Positions 11,021-25,460 of a stretch of DNA of 64,000 bases are shown piece by piece. Source of the DNA: Adiantum capillus-veneris (taxonomy: Eukaryota > Streptophyta > Polypodiopsida > Polypodiales > Pteridaceae); NCBI GenBank assembly GCA_014529385.2, contig CM043962.1, forward strand, positions 45,947,598 to 46,011,597, given 5' to 3'. The notes beneath the pieces are model-generated. The model ran no database searches. It had not been told where the DNA came from and was given only the letters and a program-made list of their open reading frames with translations. Position 1 is the stretch's first letter; each line of letters starts with the position of its first letter. The translations under genes and the position numbers were made by a program.

Positions 11021-12554
11021 TGGCAGTGTGAAGACACTAGTTCTTCAAGCGCTGACAATCAGTCTGACCAGGAGCGAGAGGAAATTCAGGTGAGAATTTG
11101 TGATAGAATCCAAAAGCTGACTGTAGAGCTGGAGGATATAGGAAAGACCTTACTTGAGGTGGCCAACTTTATCAGACAACGCACGAAGACTGAGGCAGAG
11201 GCCAGAACAGTGGACCTGACGGCTGTCCGGGATGATGAAGTTCCACTTATTCAGGTAGATTACAAGGTCAGGAAGCAGTGGGAACCTCTCTCAAGCGTCA
11301 TACTAGATGGAGGAGCATGAGTCAACATAATGGGATCCCATCTTCAGCAAAGAATGGGTATCACTAACATGAAACCAGCACCATTCAAAGTAATAATGGC
11401 GGATCATCGAGTCGTACAAGCGACGGGCATGATTGAAAACATGCAGATAAGAGTTGGGAGGGAAAAATTCAAAACTAGTTTCCTAGTTTTGGATGTACAG
11501 GGAGCATATGGAATGCTATTAGGACGCCCATGGTTAAGAACAGCACATGTTGTTCATGACTACGCAAACCAGACCTTAACCATAGAAGGGGCCAGTGGCA
11601 GAATCAAAATCTAGACCAACAACACCAGGAGCTGCAAAAAGGAACTGAGGCCGAAGGAGTTGTGTCAAAAATACCGAGCTAAGAAAATTGAGCGAATGCT
11701 AGTAGCAATGAACATCTTTCCTTTGGCAGAAATTGATTTGAATGCAGTCCTACTAAACAAAGAACAAGCTGACAAGCAGAAGAGACAATTCCCTGAGTAG
11801 TTTACTGAAGTCAATACAGGGGAAAAAACCGTTTAGCTAACTGGAAGAATGGAGGAACCAGCTGATACTGGTAAAATAGAAGAATCAGTATATTCTGAAG
11901 AGTATCCACTGAATCAGAATAATGATTCAGAGATGAATGGACCTTCTTGGAACTACGCTGAAGACTCGACCAAACGAAAAGGAGGAGGACCAAATTGGTT
12001 GCTTCCAGATGATCAGGAAGTAGAGGAGTGGAACCTGGGATCTGAGGAAAATCCCAGAATGATCAAGGTCAACAAGCACCTGAAACCGGCAATGAAGGAA
12101 AAGGCAAGGAAAATGTTCCAGAACTATAAATATGTATTTGCCTGGGAACCTACAGATTTGAAGGGAGTAGATCCTGAAGTCTGTCAACACCGAATACCAC
12201 TGAAACCAGAAGCTAGACCAGTCAGATTGCAAAGATACTGGATGAACCCCAACTATGCAAAGAAGGTCAAGGAGGAGATTGATAATCTTCTCAAGGCTGG
12301 GTTCATTACGGAGGTAGCAAGTAGTGATTGGTTATTTCCAATAGTCGTCATTCCTGAGAAGAATGGGAAATTAAGGGTTTGTGTCGAGTATAGGAAACTA
12401 AATGCCCAGACCATTAAGGATCCGTTTCCCTTACCTTTTACTGATATGTTGCTTGATGAGATCGCAGGATATGAGATGTATAGCTTCATGGATGGTTATA
12501 GCGGCTATAACCAGTTACAGATTGCTCCTGAAGATAGGGCCAAGACCACTTTCA
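11021..12554 (+). pseudogene. pol: E1 protease and N-terminal reverse transcriptase
   Basis: Same frame as gag, so gag-pol was a single ORF. An aspartic protease with active site ILDGGA lies near 11302-11319, followed at once by TGA 11318-11320, then LLGRPWL (about 11515), a typical retropepsin tail. After stops at 11612, 11798 and 11834 the RT begins with LLKAGFITEV, PEKNGKLRVCVEYRKLN (about 12350-12405) and FMDGYSGYNQLQIA, the first catalytic Asp block. It breaks off at 12554, before the second catalytic block, where it meets the extra ORF in another frame. No functional RT is possible. E2 supplies the missing sequence for comparison. Confidence 0.9.
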
Positions 12555-14612
12555 GGAGTGCAGAACATACAACACAGGGTATTGGAAGCTCAATCAGAAA
12601 GGTCTCAGGAGTTGCTGAACAAAAAGCTAGCCAAGGCTGAGTTTGAAATTATGATCATGAAAAGTCAAAGGAATGAGGCACTGAGAGCTGCAGAGCGAGC
12701 TGAGGCAGGGCTCAGAATGAAGCGGGCAGAATTTAGGAAGCTACTAATGCACCATACAGCTCTGAAGCGTTCGCCTGACAGATACATCTACAATAGCTTG
12801 TCTGAAATTTTAAACCCCACAGGCAATGCTGTTTTTGACCTAGAAAATTTAAAGTCCTTAATGGAAAGTCTGCAGAGTGATTTGCAAGACAAGGTGGGTG
12901 AGTTCAATAATGCTCTGATGAGCCAAGCCATAATGGATTATATTGAGCAACAGACTTCCCTGGATGACAAAGAAGAAGATGAAGAAGATGAACCCGATCA
13001 GGAGGAGGATGATGAAGAGACTGGGCATACGAAGGATGATGATGATGCCGCACCACCATCTCCACCCCCAGGACCTAGTACTGGTGGGACAGGGCCAGAT
13101 GAAGGAGGCCAAGACCAACCAGACCAGACTGAGGGACAGCAGGAAGGACAAGAAACAGAACACCAGTCGGGTCATCAGCAGACTGAAGAACAGCAGCCCA
13201 GTAACATTGGGAATCAGCCCACGGATCAGTCCCATCACAGCAGAGAGGCTAAAGGGAAAATGAAGGTTCAGGATGAAGGACCAGTGAATGATCATCAGCA
13301 TTCACTGTAGCTCATTACCTTGAATAAGCAGCTGAGACATCAACAGGCCTCCATCACCAGACAGTATCTCGAGGATGATGCTCTCTCGACTGATTTAGAA
13401 AGATTCCAAAGATTATATGTGGGAGCCAGGGAAATGGTAGAACATTGGAAATCTGCTGCTTTCCATGATAAAGAAGCTTGTAGACTACCTGCGCATCCCA
13501 GTACAGTTCAGCTGTTGGAACGAGTTCCGGAATGGATACTCAATGCTGATGAGAAAGTGGTAAACCGGCACTGGCAAAGACAGTCTATTGCGGATTGTCA
13601 GTCTTTAGCTCTAGAACTGGAACTTCTGCTAGGTAACAAACCAACTTACCGCTGCATGAAGGACGTTAGGGTCCAACTTAAGGATGTTCTGGTACAACTG
13701 CAAACTGCCAGAGGTGTTTTGGACCAAAGAGTGAAAGCCATCCTAGAAGACCAGACAACCACTAACAGAGGACCTCAAACGCGAATGTCAGTTGGAGCAC
13801 AGGCAATTGCTCTCCGAACTCTATTCCAGCTTGTAAGAATTACTAGGAAAATGATGCAACAAGAGATCAAGGCAGTTCTGAATTTCCTGGAATTTGTGTC
13901 TGATTCTCTAGTTCTCTTGTATGTTGTTCCAGCAAGAGAAACTGAGTTGCCAAGATTTTTTCCAGTGTTGTATCCTCAACATCAAGAACCAGTTGATCGA
14001 CTCACATATTTCAAAATAATTGATGAGCTTAGGGATTGGTATGAGCGATTAATTGTGGAATGGAAGACTTGGCAAACATTGCTCAATGATGCTCTTCAAA
14101 TCAATGACATTCAGGCAATGAAGGAAGAGCTACACAGGATTCAGCTGTGCATGGGCCAGTGGAAGATTCAGGTCAGAGGATTGACTAAGATTACTAATCA
14201 GCTACTACAGCTCACAGTCGAATCTTCCAAACTGCCTGAGAAAGACATTGCAGCAAAGCCGAGTTTTGCACCGCAGTACAGGGAGATGGCTGAGATTCTT
14301 TTCGAAGCTCGTGTCAAAACAAATCAGCCTCTTCCAGAAGGATGGATCCATACTGCTTCGCATTGTCATAACTTGGCCAGAACCAGATTGAGCAAGGGCA
14401 GGCGTACACTCTATGATCCTGACACCAAAACCTATCATTCTCTCACACCTTATGAGGTAGAGATGACCACAGACCGGCGGGATCAGCTTGAGCAGGAGGC
14501 CATTTACCGACTGATTCAAAAGGAGAATGCTGATGATGAGACTTCTCAGGCACCAACACGGTCAAAGAGCAAGGGCAAAAGGAAGACGGTCCAATGGAAG
14601 GATACTGGGTAG
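12555..14612 (+). pseudogene. E1 extra ORF (C-terminal part, coiled-coil), function unknown
   Basis: Starting at the deletion junction, a single frame runs to TAG at 14610-14612, interrupted once by TAG at 13308-13310 (context HSL-stop-LIT, probably former CAG). The first part (about 12590-12950) is a Glu/Arg/Leu-rich helix. Then come an acidic, Pro/Gly/Gln-rich low-complexity region (12960-13300), a long helical region (13320-14250) and a basic tail ending KGKRKTVQWKDTG. There are no catalytic motifs, signal peptide or membrane segment. Known plant gypsy lineages such as Tat can carry an additional ORF; homology to those is not shown here. A structural or nucleic-acid-binding accessory role is possible. 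Confidence 0.6.
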
Positions 14613-14905
14613 TTCTATCTCAGAATTCAGGGGCGACTTTTCTTCTCAGCAAGCAGGGAGAGATGACAGCTCCACCTTGGCCTTTTCAGTTGCCTCTCGA
14701 AATCGGGATCTTTCTAGAGCTCTGCATCCTTCACCATCTTCTCAATGTCAGACTCTGACAATCCACCAGAAGATGGCATGTCAACATCAAAACCAGACCA
14801 TGGATTTTTCAGTTCCACATCAGAACCAGACGATGGATTTTTTTAGTCTCACATCAGAATTAGACAAGATAATTTTTCAAAAATTTTGGAATCTTGCCAA
14901 AATTC

Positions 14906-14922
14906 AAGAAAGAAGGGAAGGA
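14906..14922 (+). other. E1 polypurine tract
   Basis: The purine run AAGAAAGAAGGGAAGGA lies immediately before the 3' LTR, as required for plus-strand DNA priming. The same tract is found in E2 (complement of 19970-19990). Confidence 0.8.
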
Positions 14923-15305
14923 TGTAGACGGCTGGAGAGTCACCATGTGGGAACGTGTTCTTAGAAGATGGGTAGCGAATCACTTAGTAATTAATAGAAT
15001 AATTACTACAGTAAACCCGAAGTATATAAATAGGGCCCAGTACATTGATATCGGGTTGGCAATTGTAATCACTTGTATTAGCGCTTTGGGCTATAATTGC
15101 ACTTGAGCATCGGTGGCAGTATTGTTGGCTATACTTTTCTCTGTAATCATATTCGTTGTAATCTCAATCATGGTACATATTCAGTGATACTTACTTCACA
15201 ACAGTCTTCTGAATCTGAATTTGAATCTGAACTTTATTCCAGTCTATAGGTCTGATTCTCATTTCAGTATTCACATTTCAGTCTAGTCTCTGATTTCTGT
15301 CTAGT

Positions 15306-15308
<3 letters not shown>
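14923..15308 (+). repeat. E1 3' LTR, truncated
   Basis: Matches the 5' LTR from TGTAGA through the TATA box (about 15023) to CTAGTCTG, then stops; the last ~80 bp are missing. The sequence continues directly into repeat R, with CTGAT shared at the junction, suggesting a microhomology-mediated deletion. Confidence 0.88.
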
Positions 15309-17208
<1,900 letters not shown>

Positions 17209-17225
17209 CCAGCCTAACCCAGGCG

Positions 17226-17276
17226 CCATACACAATGGGTCTTGGCAGTAGGCCCATTGTGTATGGGGCTACTGCC
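17226..17276. other. Interleaved inverted repeats (hairpin-forming)
   Basis: CCATACACAATGGG (17226-17239) is perfectly complementary to 17253-17266, and GGCAGTAG (17244-17251) to CTACTGCC (17269-17276). The two stems overlap and exclude each other, so two alternative hairpins can form. Confidence 0.85.
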
Positions 17277-19503
17277 TAACCAGAAAGATGAGATTTCTGA
17301 TTTCATAAGCATAAAGATATATATATAAGAGGGACCCTCAAAAGGGAAGATTTGTCTGTAGATAAAGTCCTCAAGGAAGACATTACTCATGTAGGAGTTT
17401 TAAGGCTTTGTCAGCCAGTTTGAAGTAAGTATGGTTGTCATTGAGTAGGTGTTGGAAGAAAAATATAAGGCAATTCATCTTGTTCCGGAAAGTCATATTG
17501 TTCAACATATGAGTAGCAAGTACCTGTAACAGTCAAGAAACCAATTTTCCAAAGCATAGGTAAGTAGAATTGGATTAACCTGCTACTTAAAAATGATTGA
17601 GCCATAAAGACAATAATAGTCGTGAGAAGGAATCCAGTCTATAGTCAAGGAGAGACCACCTAACACCTATCGACCAGTTAAGGAATTACAGACAGTGGGT
17701 CACTCAAAGCCTACAGACAAAAACATATCTAAAGCCAGCATCCTAGTCCTCCCAATTTCTTGGGAGGGCCTGGTGTTTAAAGGTGTGTGTGTAGCTGTTA
17801 AACTAAATAAATAACACACCAATTGAACAAGATGTTCAAAAAGACGACTGGCTAACGATGTCAAGGCAAAGATATGTACAGAAACAATTCATTCTTTGAA
17901 TCAAAACTGTACAATATAGTAAGAATGAAGTATCATTCCAAGGGAATTTGTATAAAGGTATCAAAAACTATCCCAATTGCATCATCAAGTGCTTCCAAAG
18001 TTGGACTGCAGCAAGCTAAACCTCTTTAAGCCAAGATAGAATTCTCACCTGCATCCATATATTCAAGACAACAGATATGTTAGACTTGGCTACGTATGGC
18101 AGGCTTCAAGGAATCTATTAGTTTTATCCATGTCAAACTTAAAAATTATTAGACTAGCTACTGTCCTGTATAATAAAGTACCAAGGATTTTCTAGCATCA
18201 TATTCCTGCTAGAGTTACTCCATTTGTTTTAACTTCTGCCATAAATCAGAGCAATCAATAACCAAACAAGGTATCCATTATAAATTTGCTCCAGGTTGAG
18301 ATCATCAAAACCGCCAGCAAAGGCCATCCAAAGCCAGCAAATAGGTTAAATTAGGTTGTGTTATAACAATCTTGGTAATCACTCCTTTTAACAAGTAAAA
18401 ATCAATAAATAAACTAGTCAAAAAACATAGAAGTAGATCAAAGTAGGATTCAGTATGCCATACTCAAAAAAGCAACCATAAAGTAAGCTCGAGTAACTGC
18501 CAAAACTAAAATATCGAGCAAGGGGGGATCCATATTCCGAGCAAACAAAACCGAGCAACACATTTTTTCGAGCAAAGATTGTCAAAAACTTGATACAAAA
18601 TGAATACTTGCTTAAGTTCTCTAGTATAAAAAAAGAAGTTTGTGAAGGTCATGATACTATGTTGAAACTCTAGCCCCTCCTCACCCCTAGAATAGCTCTA
18701 ATTTTGTTAGTGTAGCCTTATGCATAAACTCATGAGATGCATACTCTAACTCTAGGATATGAAAGAACACAAAATACATATGTTTGCTTTGTTTGCATGT
18801 TTTGTCCCCATGCAATCATGTCAAGGAATTCCTTGGTTAATTTTGACCTCCATCTTTCCTATTTTCCACCTCTAAATTTACCATGAAAAGAACTTAGTTG
18901 TGTTTCACTTTGCCTTAAGGGTGGTTATTTACAATTGTTGATGCATTGCTATCTTATAGAAAAAATCCATTTTTTTGCAACATCTCAACCTCCCATGGCA
19001 AAAGGCAAGCTCTTTCATCCATAACCCATGTCCCTAGGGCAAGTCCAAGAGGTCCAACAATCATTTCATCCATATTCCAAGTATGAACATTGCTATTGAT
19101 GCAAAACCATAGAAATCCCTTTGCAAATCCTCTTGGTTTTGTGCCACACTAGTGTTGGAACCTCATTTTTAACATTACCTAGTTGTATTTTTTAATCTAC
19201 CATGCAATGTGCTTTCTCACAAAGAAGAACACTGAAACATGTCATTTTTCTGCCAAGTTCCACTCGTCAAATTTTCCAAGTTGTTCTAGGCAGCTTCTAC
19301 TTTGGCAATATGTTTAATGCTCGTGTTTTGCATACACTCTTTTCCCTTATTGAATCTCTATCATCTTTGGGTTTGGAGTTGGCATTTCAAAAATTGTTGA
19401 TTAAGTTGCATCTACTAGTGTTTTACTAGAGGCACTCCCATATTTTTTACTCATAAATCGAGATGCAATGTCTTCCATGATTAGTCCTATGGACATTTAC
19501 ATG
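17277..19503. other. Unassigned non-coding stretch
   Basis: I find no supportable gene. The part up to about 18580 resembles repeat R in word use and ends in a cluster of CGAG/CCGAGC motifs (18488-18575). From 18640 to 19503 the sequence is AT-rich, with short open frames lacking recognisable domains. It continues on the other side of E2 at 27981. Confidence 0.5.
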
Positions 19504-19508
19504 CCCTT
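19504..19508. repeat. Target-site duplication of E2, left
   Basis: CCCTT abuts the E2 LTR here, and the same CCCTT follows the opposite LTR at 27976-27980. This is the 5-bp duplication made by integrase. Confidence 0.92.
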
Positions 19509-19969
19509 TGGAATTGGAGCTGATCTCTTGAGACAGCTAATTCCAGTGTTGAAGGATTTCAGCTACTAGTGTGGGAAGATTTCAGACAGCAGACTGAACA
19601 GAAATCAGAGACTAGACTGAAATGTGGATACCGGAATAAGAATCAAACTTATAGACTAGAATAAGGTTCAGATTCAGATTCAGATTCAGAAGATTGGACG
19701 AGAAGTAAGTATCATTGAAATATATGCCATCATTGAGATTACAGATCAAGAGGAAAAGTACAGCCGACAATACTGCCACTGATGCTCAAGTACAATTATA
19801 GCCCAAAGCGCTAATACAAGTGATAACAATTGCCAACCCGATAATAATGTAATGGGCCCTATTTATACACTTCGGTTTTACTGTAGTAATTACTCTAGTA
19901 ATTACTAAGTAATTCGTTTCCCATCTTCTAAGAACATTTTCCCACATGGTGATTATCCAGTCGTCTACA
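19509..19969 (-). repeat. E2 3' LTR
   Basis: 461 bp, TGTAGA...AATTCCA on the minus strand. It lacks about 22 bp present in the 5' LTR (around 27735-27757), plus scattered substitutions; since LTRs are identical at insertion, this indicates age. The AGTAATTACT palindromes and TATA box are conserved. Confidence 0.93.
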
Positions 19970-20269
19970 TCCTTCCCTTCTTTCTTGAATTTTGGCAAGA
20001 TTCCAAAATTTTTGAAAAATTCCCCTGTCGGATTCTGATGTGAGACTGAAAAATCCATCGTCTGGTTTTCGATGTTGGGATGCTAGCTTGACCACATAGA
20101 GAATGGCCATTCAAAGATTACGAGTAGGAGTTCAAGAAGGACCAAGGATTGCGGGAGGCAGCGGAAAAAGCAAGGTGGAGCTCTCACCAGGCCAAGGTGG
20201 AGCTGTCATCAGGCCAAGGTAGAGTTGTCATCTCTCCCTGCCTGCTGAGAAGAAAAGTCGCCACTGAAT

Positions 20270-21420
20270 TCTGAGATGGAACTACCCAGTATCCTTCCAT
20301 TGGACCGTCTTCCTTTTGCCTTTGCTCTTTGACCAGGATGGTGCCTGAGAAGTCCCAGCACCAGCATTTTGCTTCTGAATCAGTCGGTAAATGGCCTCCT
20401 GCTCAAGTGATCCCGTTGGTCTGTGGTCATCTCTACCTCATAAGGCGTGAGAGGAATTGCCAGACATACCATGCCTTGAAAACAGTTTGAGATTTCAGCT
20501 TGGCAGTCTGTTGGAGTACATTATGCGAGAGTATTTGACAAAGGTTGATATGGACTTGTGGATCCAGTATCTTGGCCAACAGCATAGCAAACAATTTTTC
20601 TGACACATACGTTGGGTTGTTCTTAAGGATGATTGCTTCAGCTACAAACCTGTAGGCAGCGGAGGCTTCCAGTCCTACTACTGGAACTCCTTGAGCACTT
20701 GCCTTGCGCTTCTTTCTAGCCGTTTCATCCTCCTTCAAAGAGATACTTATTTGCTGCGCAGTTTCCATAGACGGTTTGGGCTCATTAGGAATCCAAAATG
20801 CAAATGCAATGGCTTCTGGTGTCACTGACACCTTCCTACTATTTACCATAGCACTGCTAGTTTCAGCATCAAAGGAATCGAGAACTTGCTTGATGATATC
20901 TGCGTCAAAAGCAATGATGATATCTGCATCAAAAGCAATCCTTGTAAGTTGCAACACAACTCACAGATCCCAAAGTTGTAGCAGAGTCATTGCATGAGCA
21001 GTAAATACATATCGTTGGATTTTACTGTATGGAAGAACGGGAAGGCTTGCCTTTGCCTCAGCAACTATAGCCTGGGTTTCCTCAAGAGTTTCCTGCATCT
21101 TCTCTGAGAGTTTCCTTCTACCCATACACTGTGAGTTCGATGACGATCCAACAGGAGAAGGAGAAGATGACTTACTTGTGTCGAAGCCGTTTCCTGGTGT
21201 CGCTAGTAAGACTCTCTGACAGTCAGCTATCTCGTCAGAGGTCGAAGTTTGCGGCTGTAGTGAAGAAACCTCGGACTTCGGCGATGGCGAATGGTTGATA
21301 GGAGGAAAGCGTCACGCAGGAGATTTATGGGGAAAAATGCTAACTCTCCTGACTGTTATACGTGTTCGCGCCATAAAAGCTCCACCACTCGCTGCTCCTA
21401 GACTTGTGTGCGTCGTTGTT
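20270..21420 (-). pseudogene. E2 extra ORF, N-terminal domain, internally deleted
   Basis: Follows the integrase C-terminal region on the minus strand. The main open piece (20957-20433, 174 residues) has a helical domain with AFAFWIPNEPKPSMETAQQ and ASAAYRFVAEAIILKNNPTY blocks and a basic KKRKAS stretch. An 8-codon in-frame tandem duplication (20891-20914/20915-20938) gives two IIAFDAD units. Near 20460 the frame jumps to the C-terminal tail also found in E1 (KGKRKTVQWKDTG ends near 20310), so the coiled-coil region is deleted. E0 has a similar N-terminal part. The domain is loosely reminiscent of plant-transposon accessory proteins; no function can be assigned. Confidence 0.55.
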
Positions 21421-22807
21421 GTCGTGGCAGACATGCATTGGACAAGACTGCGACCCATCCTTGTAATAATTACCACTCGCGTGCCATTTGACCGTTGGGC
21501 GCTTAAAATTTGGAAAGTGTGTCCATATTGGTACTGAACTGATTCCCAGTCTGGTGCGACCATACTGGTACTGATTTTAAGATCAGACTGATCTGGTCCT
21601 TCTGGTACTGGTTCTGAAACTGGAACTGGTTGCACATGAAAAAGTCCAAAAATATCTGATTCTAGTATCTCTTGATCAACAACCTCTAGTTCCTTAGTTC
21701 CTTGTTCTAACCCAGTTTCTCTGGTCTCTGAATAATAGAGCTTGATCGTGGCTCCATTATACACTCCCGGCAACATCAGTCCAGATAAATCTTTCAATCT
21801 GATTGTGCCATTGGAGAAGACCCAATCGACCGCAAAAGGTCCTGCCCAGGCAATCTTCAAATTCGGCTTCTTTGGACCCAATCTAGACTGATATAGAAGC
21901 ACTAAGTCTCCTTTCTGGAATTCTCGAACTTTAATTCGGCGATCATGCCAGTGCTTCCTTGCTGAACAATTTCTTGTTCCAATATAGCCCTTTGCCTGAG
22001 TTCATCTAACTGCATCAGTTCATCCAGCCTTTTCTTAAGATTATGGTTGAAGTCTAATCCATACTTCACAACCATTCTCAAACTAGGGATTACAAACTCC
22101 ATAGGAACCACAGCTTCAGTACCATACACCATTCTGAATGGTGTCATTCGAGTAGTTCCCTTATAAGCTGTCCTATTAGCCCACAGAGCAGTTTGAAGCT
22201 GCAAATTCCACTGGTCTGGTTTCTTTTGCACCACCTTAGTGAGAATAGTCTTTATTGTCTTGTTGCTACTTTTAGCATGTCCATTGCATCTAGGATAGTA
22301 AGGAGTAGATTTCCGATGCTTGATTGAAAGCATATCCAATAGGATTTCCATAGTATCATTGATAAAATGTGTTCCTTGATCAGTCACAATTTCTACCGGA
22401 CATCCATATCGGCAGACAATATTCTCAAACAGAAACCTTACAGTTGACTTGGTTGTGTTTTCAGGAAGAGCCTTAGCTTCAACCCACTTGGTAACATAAC
22501 AAGTAGCCATCACGACGTACTTGTTCTTCCTGGGAGTCACCTTCTTAAAAGGTCCCATAAAATCCAGTCCCCATTTCATGAATACTCCCAATGGTTGTAT
22601 TGGCATTAAGGGAGTCATGTCTGCATCTGTTGGTCGGCCCATTCTTTGGCATATGTCACAATTTTTACAAAAACTTCTGACATCAGCAATCATTGTTTGC
22701 CACCACAGACCTGCTTGCAGAATCTTCTTGTAGGTTACTTCGTTGGAAAAGTGTCCACCAGACTCACCTCTATGCGCTTCTGAAATCACTTGCATTCTTC
22801 CTTCCAT
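21312..22807 (-). pseudogene. pol: E2 integrase, catalytic Glu replaced by Lys
   Basis: The zinc-binding HHCC domain (AHRGESGGHF ... CKNCDICQRMG) is followed by the catalytic core with Asp in KWGLDFMGPF and Asp in EIVTDQGTHF. At the third catalytic position the sequence is CNGHAKSSNK (codon AAA, complement of 22271-22273) where related integrases have Glu. The C-terminal part (from about 21902 down, after a frameshift) has a GPFAVDWVF module. Integrase joins cDNA ends to target DNA in the nucleus and needs all three acidic residues, so this copy should be inactive even without the frameshift. Confidence 0.9.
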
Positions 22808-22816
22808 AGGGACACA

Positions 22817-23450
22817 TCATCGAAGTATACCGTCCACACCTAGTCGATAAAGTACTCCGATGATGATGGTAAATTTCAGGCTTTTTATGATCAGAGCTTT
22901 CTTCTGATTCTGTTTCCAATCCTCTGGAAAGGCACCTTGGGAAAGGAATTGATAAATATCATACCATTCAGGATCCACTGATTCTTCTGCTTCTAACTGA
23001 AATAAATCAGCATCGACTGGCTCATCTCTCAGAGGTGATTCTGAATATCCCCCTCGTACTTCTGGAAAGAAAGTCAGCTCCACAGTGGTTTCGGCCAAGC
23101 TTATGGAAAATTCTGAATTTTAATTCCATAAGGAACATCATCCATCTTATCAGGCTGCCTTGAATAATAACTTTGTTAATCAGAAACAGAAGAGCTTGAT
23201 GATCCACATAGAAATGGAATAACTTCCCCAATAGGTAATTCCTGAACTTCGTAGCGCTAAAAACCATTCCGAGAGCTTCTCTTTCAGTAGTCGTATAGCC
23301 TTGTTCAACGTGACTGAATCTGCGACTAGCAAAATAGACCGGATAGTCTGTTCTACCATCTGGCTGAGGTAATATTGCCCCCATTTCCAATCCTAAAGCA
23401 TCTACATGTACATGAAAAATAATATCCCAATTCGGCTGCCTAAGGACTGG
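22817..23450 (-). pseudogene. pol: E2 RNase H and RNase H-integrase linker
   Basis: The RNase H fold is visible as HVDALGLEMGAIL (first Asp), TTTEREALGMVFS (Glu) and FYVDHQALLFL (Asp). It degrades the RNA of RNA:DNA hybrids. A second frame overlaps near 23098 and leads through an acidic linker (PVDADLFQLEAEES, DPEWYDIYQFL) toward integrase. A frameshift near 23080 separates the two. Confidence 0.82.
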
Positions 23451-23654
23451 TTAACTGGTAATGGCTTCTTTCAAATTCTGAAAACTCTCCTCACACTCAA
23501 TAGTCCAGTTGAACTTACTAGTCTTCCTTGTAAGCTCATATAGTGGTACTGCTTGAGAAGCAAACTTGTGTACAAATCTTCTATAGAAATTCACATAACC
23601 CAAGAAATAACTCAACTCTGAAGCAGTTCTGGGTGCTTTAGCTTGCTGGACACA

Positions 23655-25373
23655 CTATATTTTGTCATTGGCCATCTCTATTCCATTGCGGGAAACCACA
23701 TGTCCCAGTAGTTGTCCCTTCCAAACAAGAAATACAGATTTGAATGGATTCAAACAAATCCTCTTCTCCTGAAAGCGTTTAAAAACCATCTCTAGGAATA
23801 GAAGGTGTTGTTCCTCATTTGAATAGACAGTGAAGTCATCCATGAAAATGGCGAGGAACCGATGAAGAAATTCATGGAACATCTCCATCATACACCGCTG
23901 AAAAGTAGATGGTGCATTGCACAGGCCAAAAGGCATCACCAGATACATGAATGCTCCCCACTCAGTGATGAAAGTGGTCTTGGCCCTATCTTCAAGAGCG
24001 ATCTGTAACTAGTTATAGCCACTATACCCATCCATGAAGCTATACATCTCATATCCTGCGATCTCATCAAGCAACATATCAGTAAAAGGTAAGGGAAATG
24101 GATCCTTAATAGTCTGGGCATTTAGTTTCCTATAGTCGACACAAACTCTTAATTTCCCATTCTTCTTAGGAACGACGACTATGGGAAATAACCAATCACT
24201 GCTTACTACTTCCATAATGAACCCAGCCTTGAGAAGATTATCAATCTCCTCCTTGACCTTTTTTGCATAGTTGGGATTCATCTGGTATCTTTGCAATCTT
24301 ACTGGCCTAGCATCCGGTTTCAATGGTATTCGGTGCTGACAGACTTGAAGATCTACTCCCTTCAAATCTGTATGTTCCCAGGCAAACACATCTTTATAGT
24401 TCTGGAACATTTTTCGTGCCTTTTCCTTCATTGCCGGTTTGAGGTGCTTGTTGACTTTGATCATTCTCGGATTTTCCTCTGATCCCAGGTTCCACTCCTC
24501 TACTTCCTGATCATCTGGAAGCAACCAGTTTGGTCCACCTCCTTTTCGTCTGGTCGATTCTTCAGCGTAGTCCCAAGAAGGTCCATTCATTGCTGAATCA
24601 TTATTCTGATCCAGTGGGTACTCTTCAGAACGTACTGGTTCTTCCATTATACTAGTATCAGCTGGTTCCTCCATTCTTCCAGTTAGCTGAACTGTTCTTT
24701 CCCCTGCATTGACTTCAGTAAACTGATCAGGGAATTGTCTCTTCTGCTTGTCATCTTTCTCTTTGTTCAGCAGGACTGCATTCAAATCAATTTTTGCCAA
24801 AGGAAATATGTTCATAGCTGCTAGCATTCGCTCAATTTTCTTGGCTCTGTATTTCTGACACAACTCCTTCGGCCTCAGTTCCTTTTTCCAGCACCTGGTG
24901 TTGTTGGGCTGGATTTTGATTCTGCCACTGGCCCCTTCTATGGGCAAAGTTTGGTTTGCATAGTCATGAACAGCATGTGATGTTCTTAACCATGGGCGGC
25001 CTAGTAGCATTCCATATGCTCCCTTCACATCCAAGACTAGGAGACTGGTTTTGAATTTCTCCCTCCCAACTCTTATCTGCATGTTTTCAATCATACCCAT
25101 CGCATGTACGACTCCATGATTTGCCATTCTTACTTTGAATGGTGTTGGTTTCATGTTAGTGATACCCATTCTTTGCTGAAGATGGGCTCCCATTATGTTG
25201 ACTCCTGCTCCTCCATCCAGTATGACGCTTGATAGAGGTTCCCACTGCTTCCTGACCTTGTAATCTACCTGAATAAGTGGAACTTCATCATCCCGGACAG
25301 CCGTCAGGTCCACTGTTATGGCCTCTGCCTCAGTCTTCCTACGTTGTCTGATAAAGTTGTCCACCTCAAGCAA
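23655..25373 (-). pseudogene. pol: E2 protease and reverse transcriptase
   Basis: Protease: VILDGGAGVNIM and LLGRPWLRTSHAV. A variable linker follows. RT: LLKAGFIMEVVSSDW, PKKNGKLRVCVDYRKLN, FMDGYSGYN and, after a TAG stop (complement of 24009-24011), LVMPFGLCNAPSTFQRCM and the catalytic AIFMDDFTVYS. E1 has CAG where E2 has this TAG. RT copies element RNA into cDNA in virus-like particles. A further stop lies near 23650. Apart from these breaks the domain is well preserved and of expected length. Confidence 0.92.
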
Positions 25374-25460
25374 GGTCTTTCTTATATCCTCCAGCTCTAC
25401 AGTCAGCTTCTAGATTCTATCACAAATTTTCACATGAATTTCCTCTCGCTCTTGGTCAGA

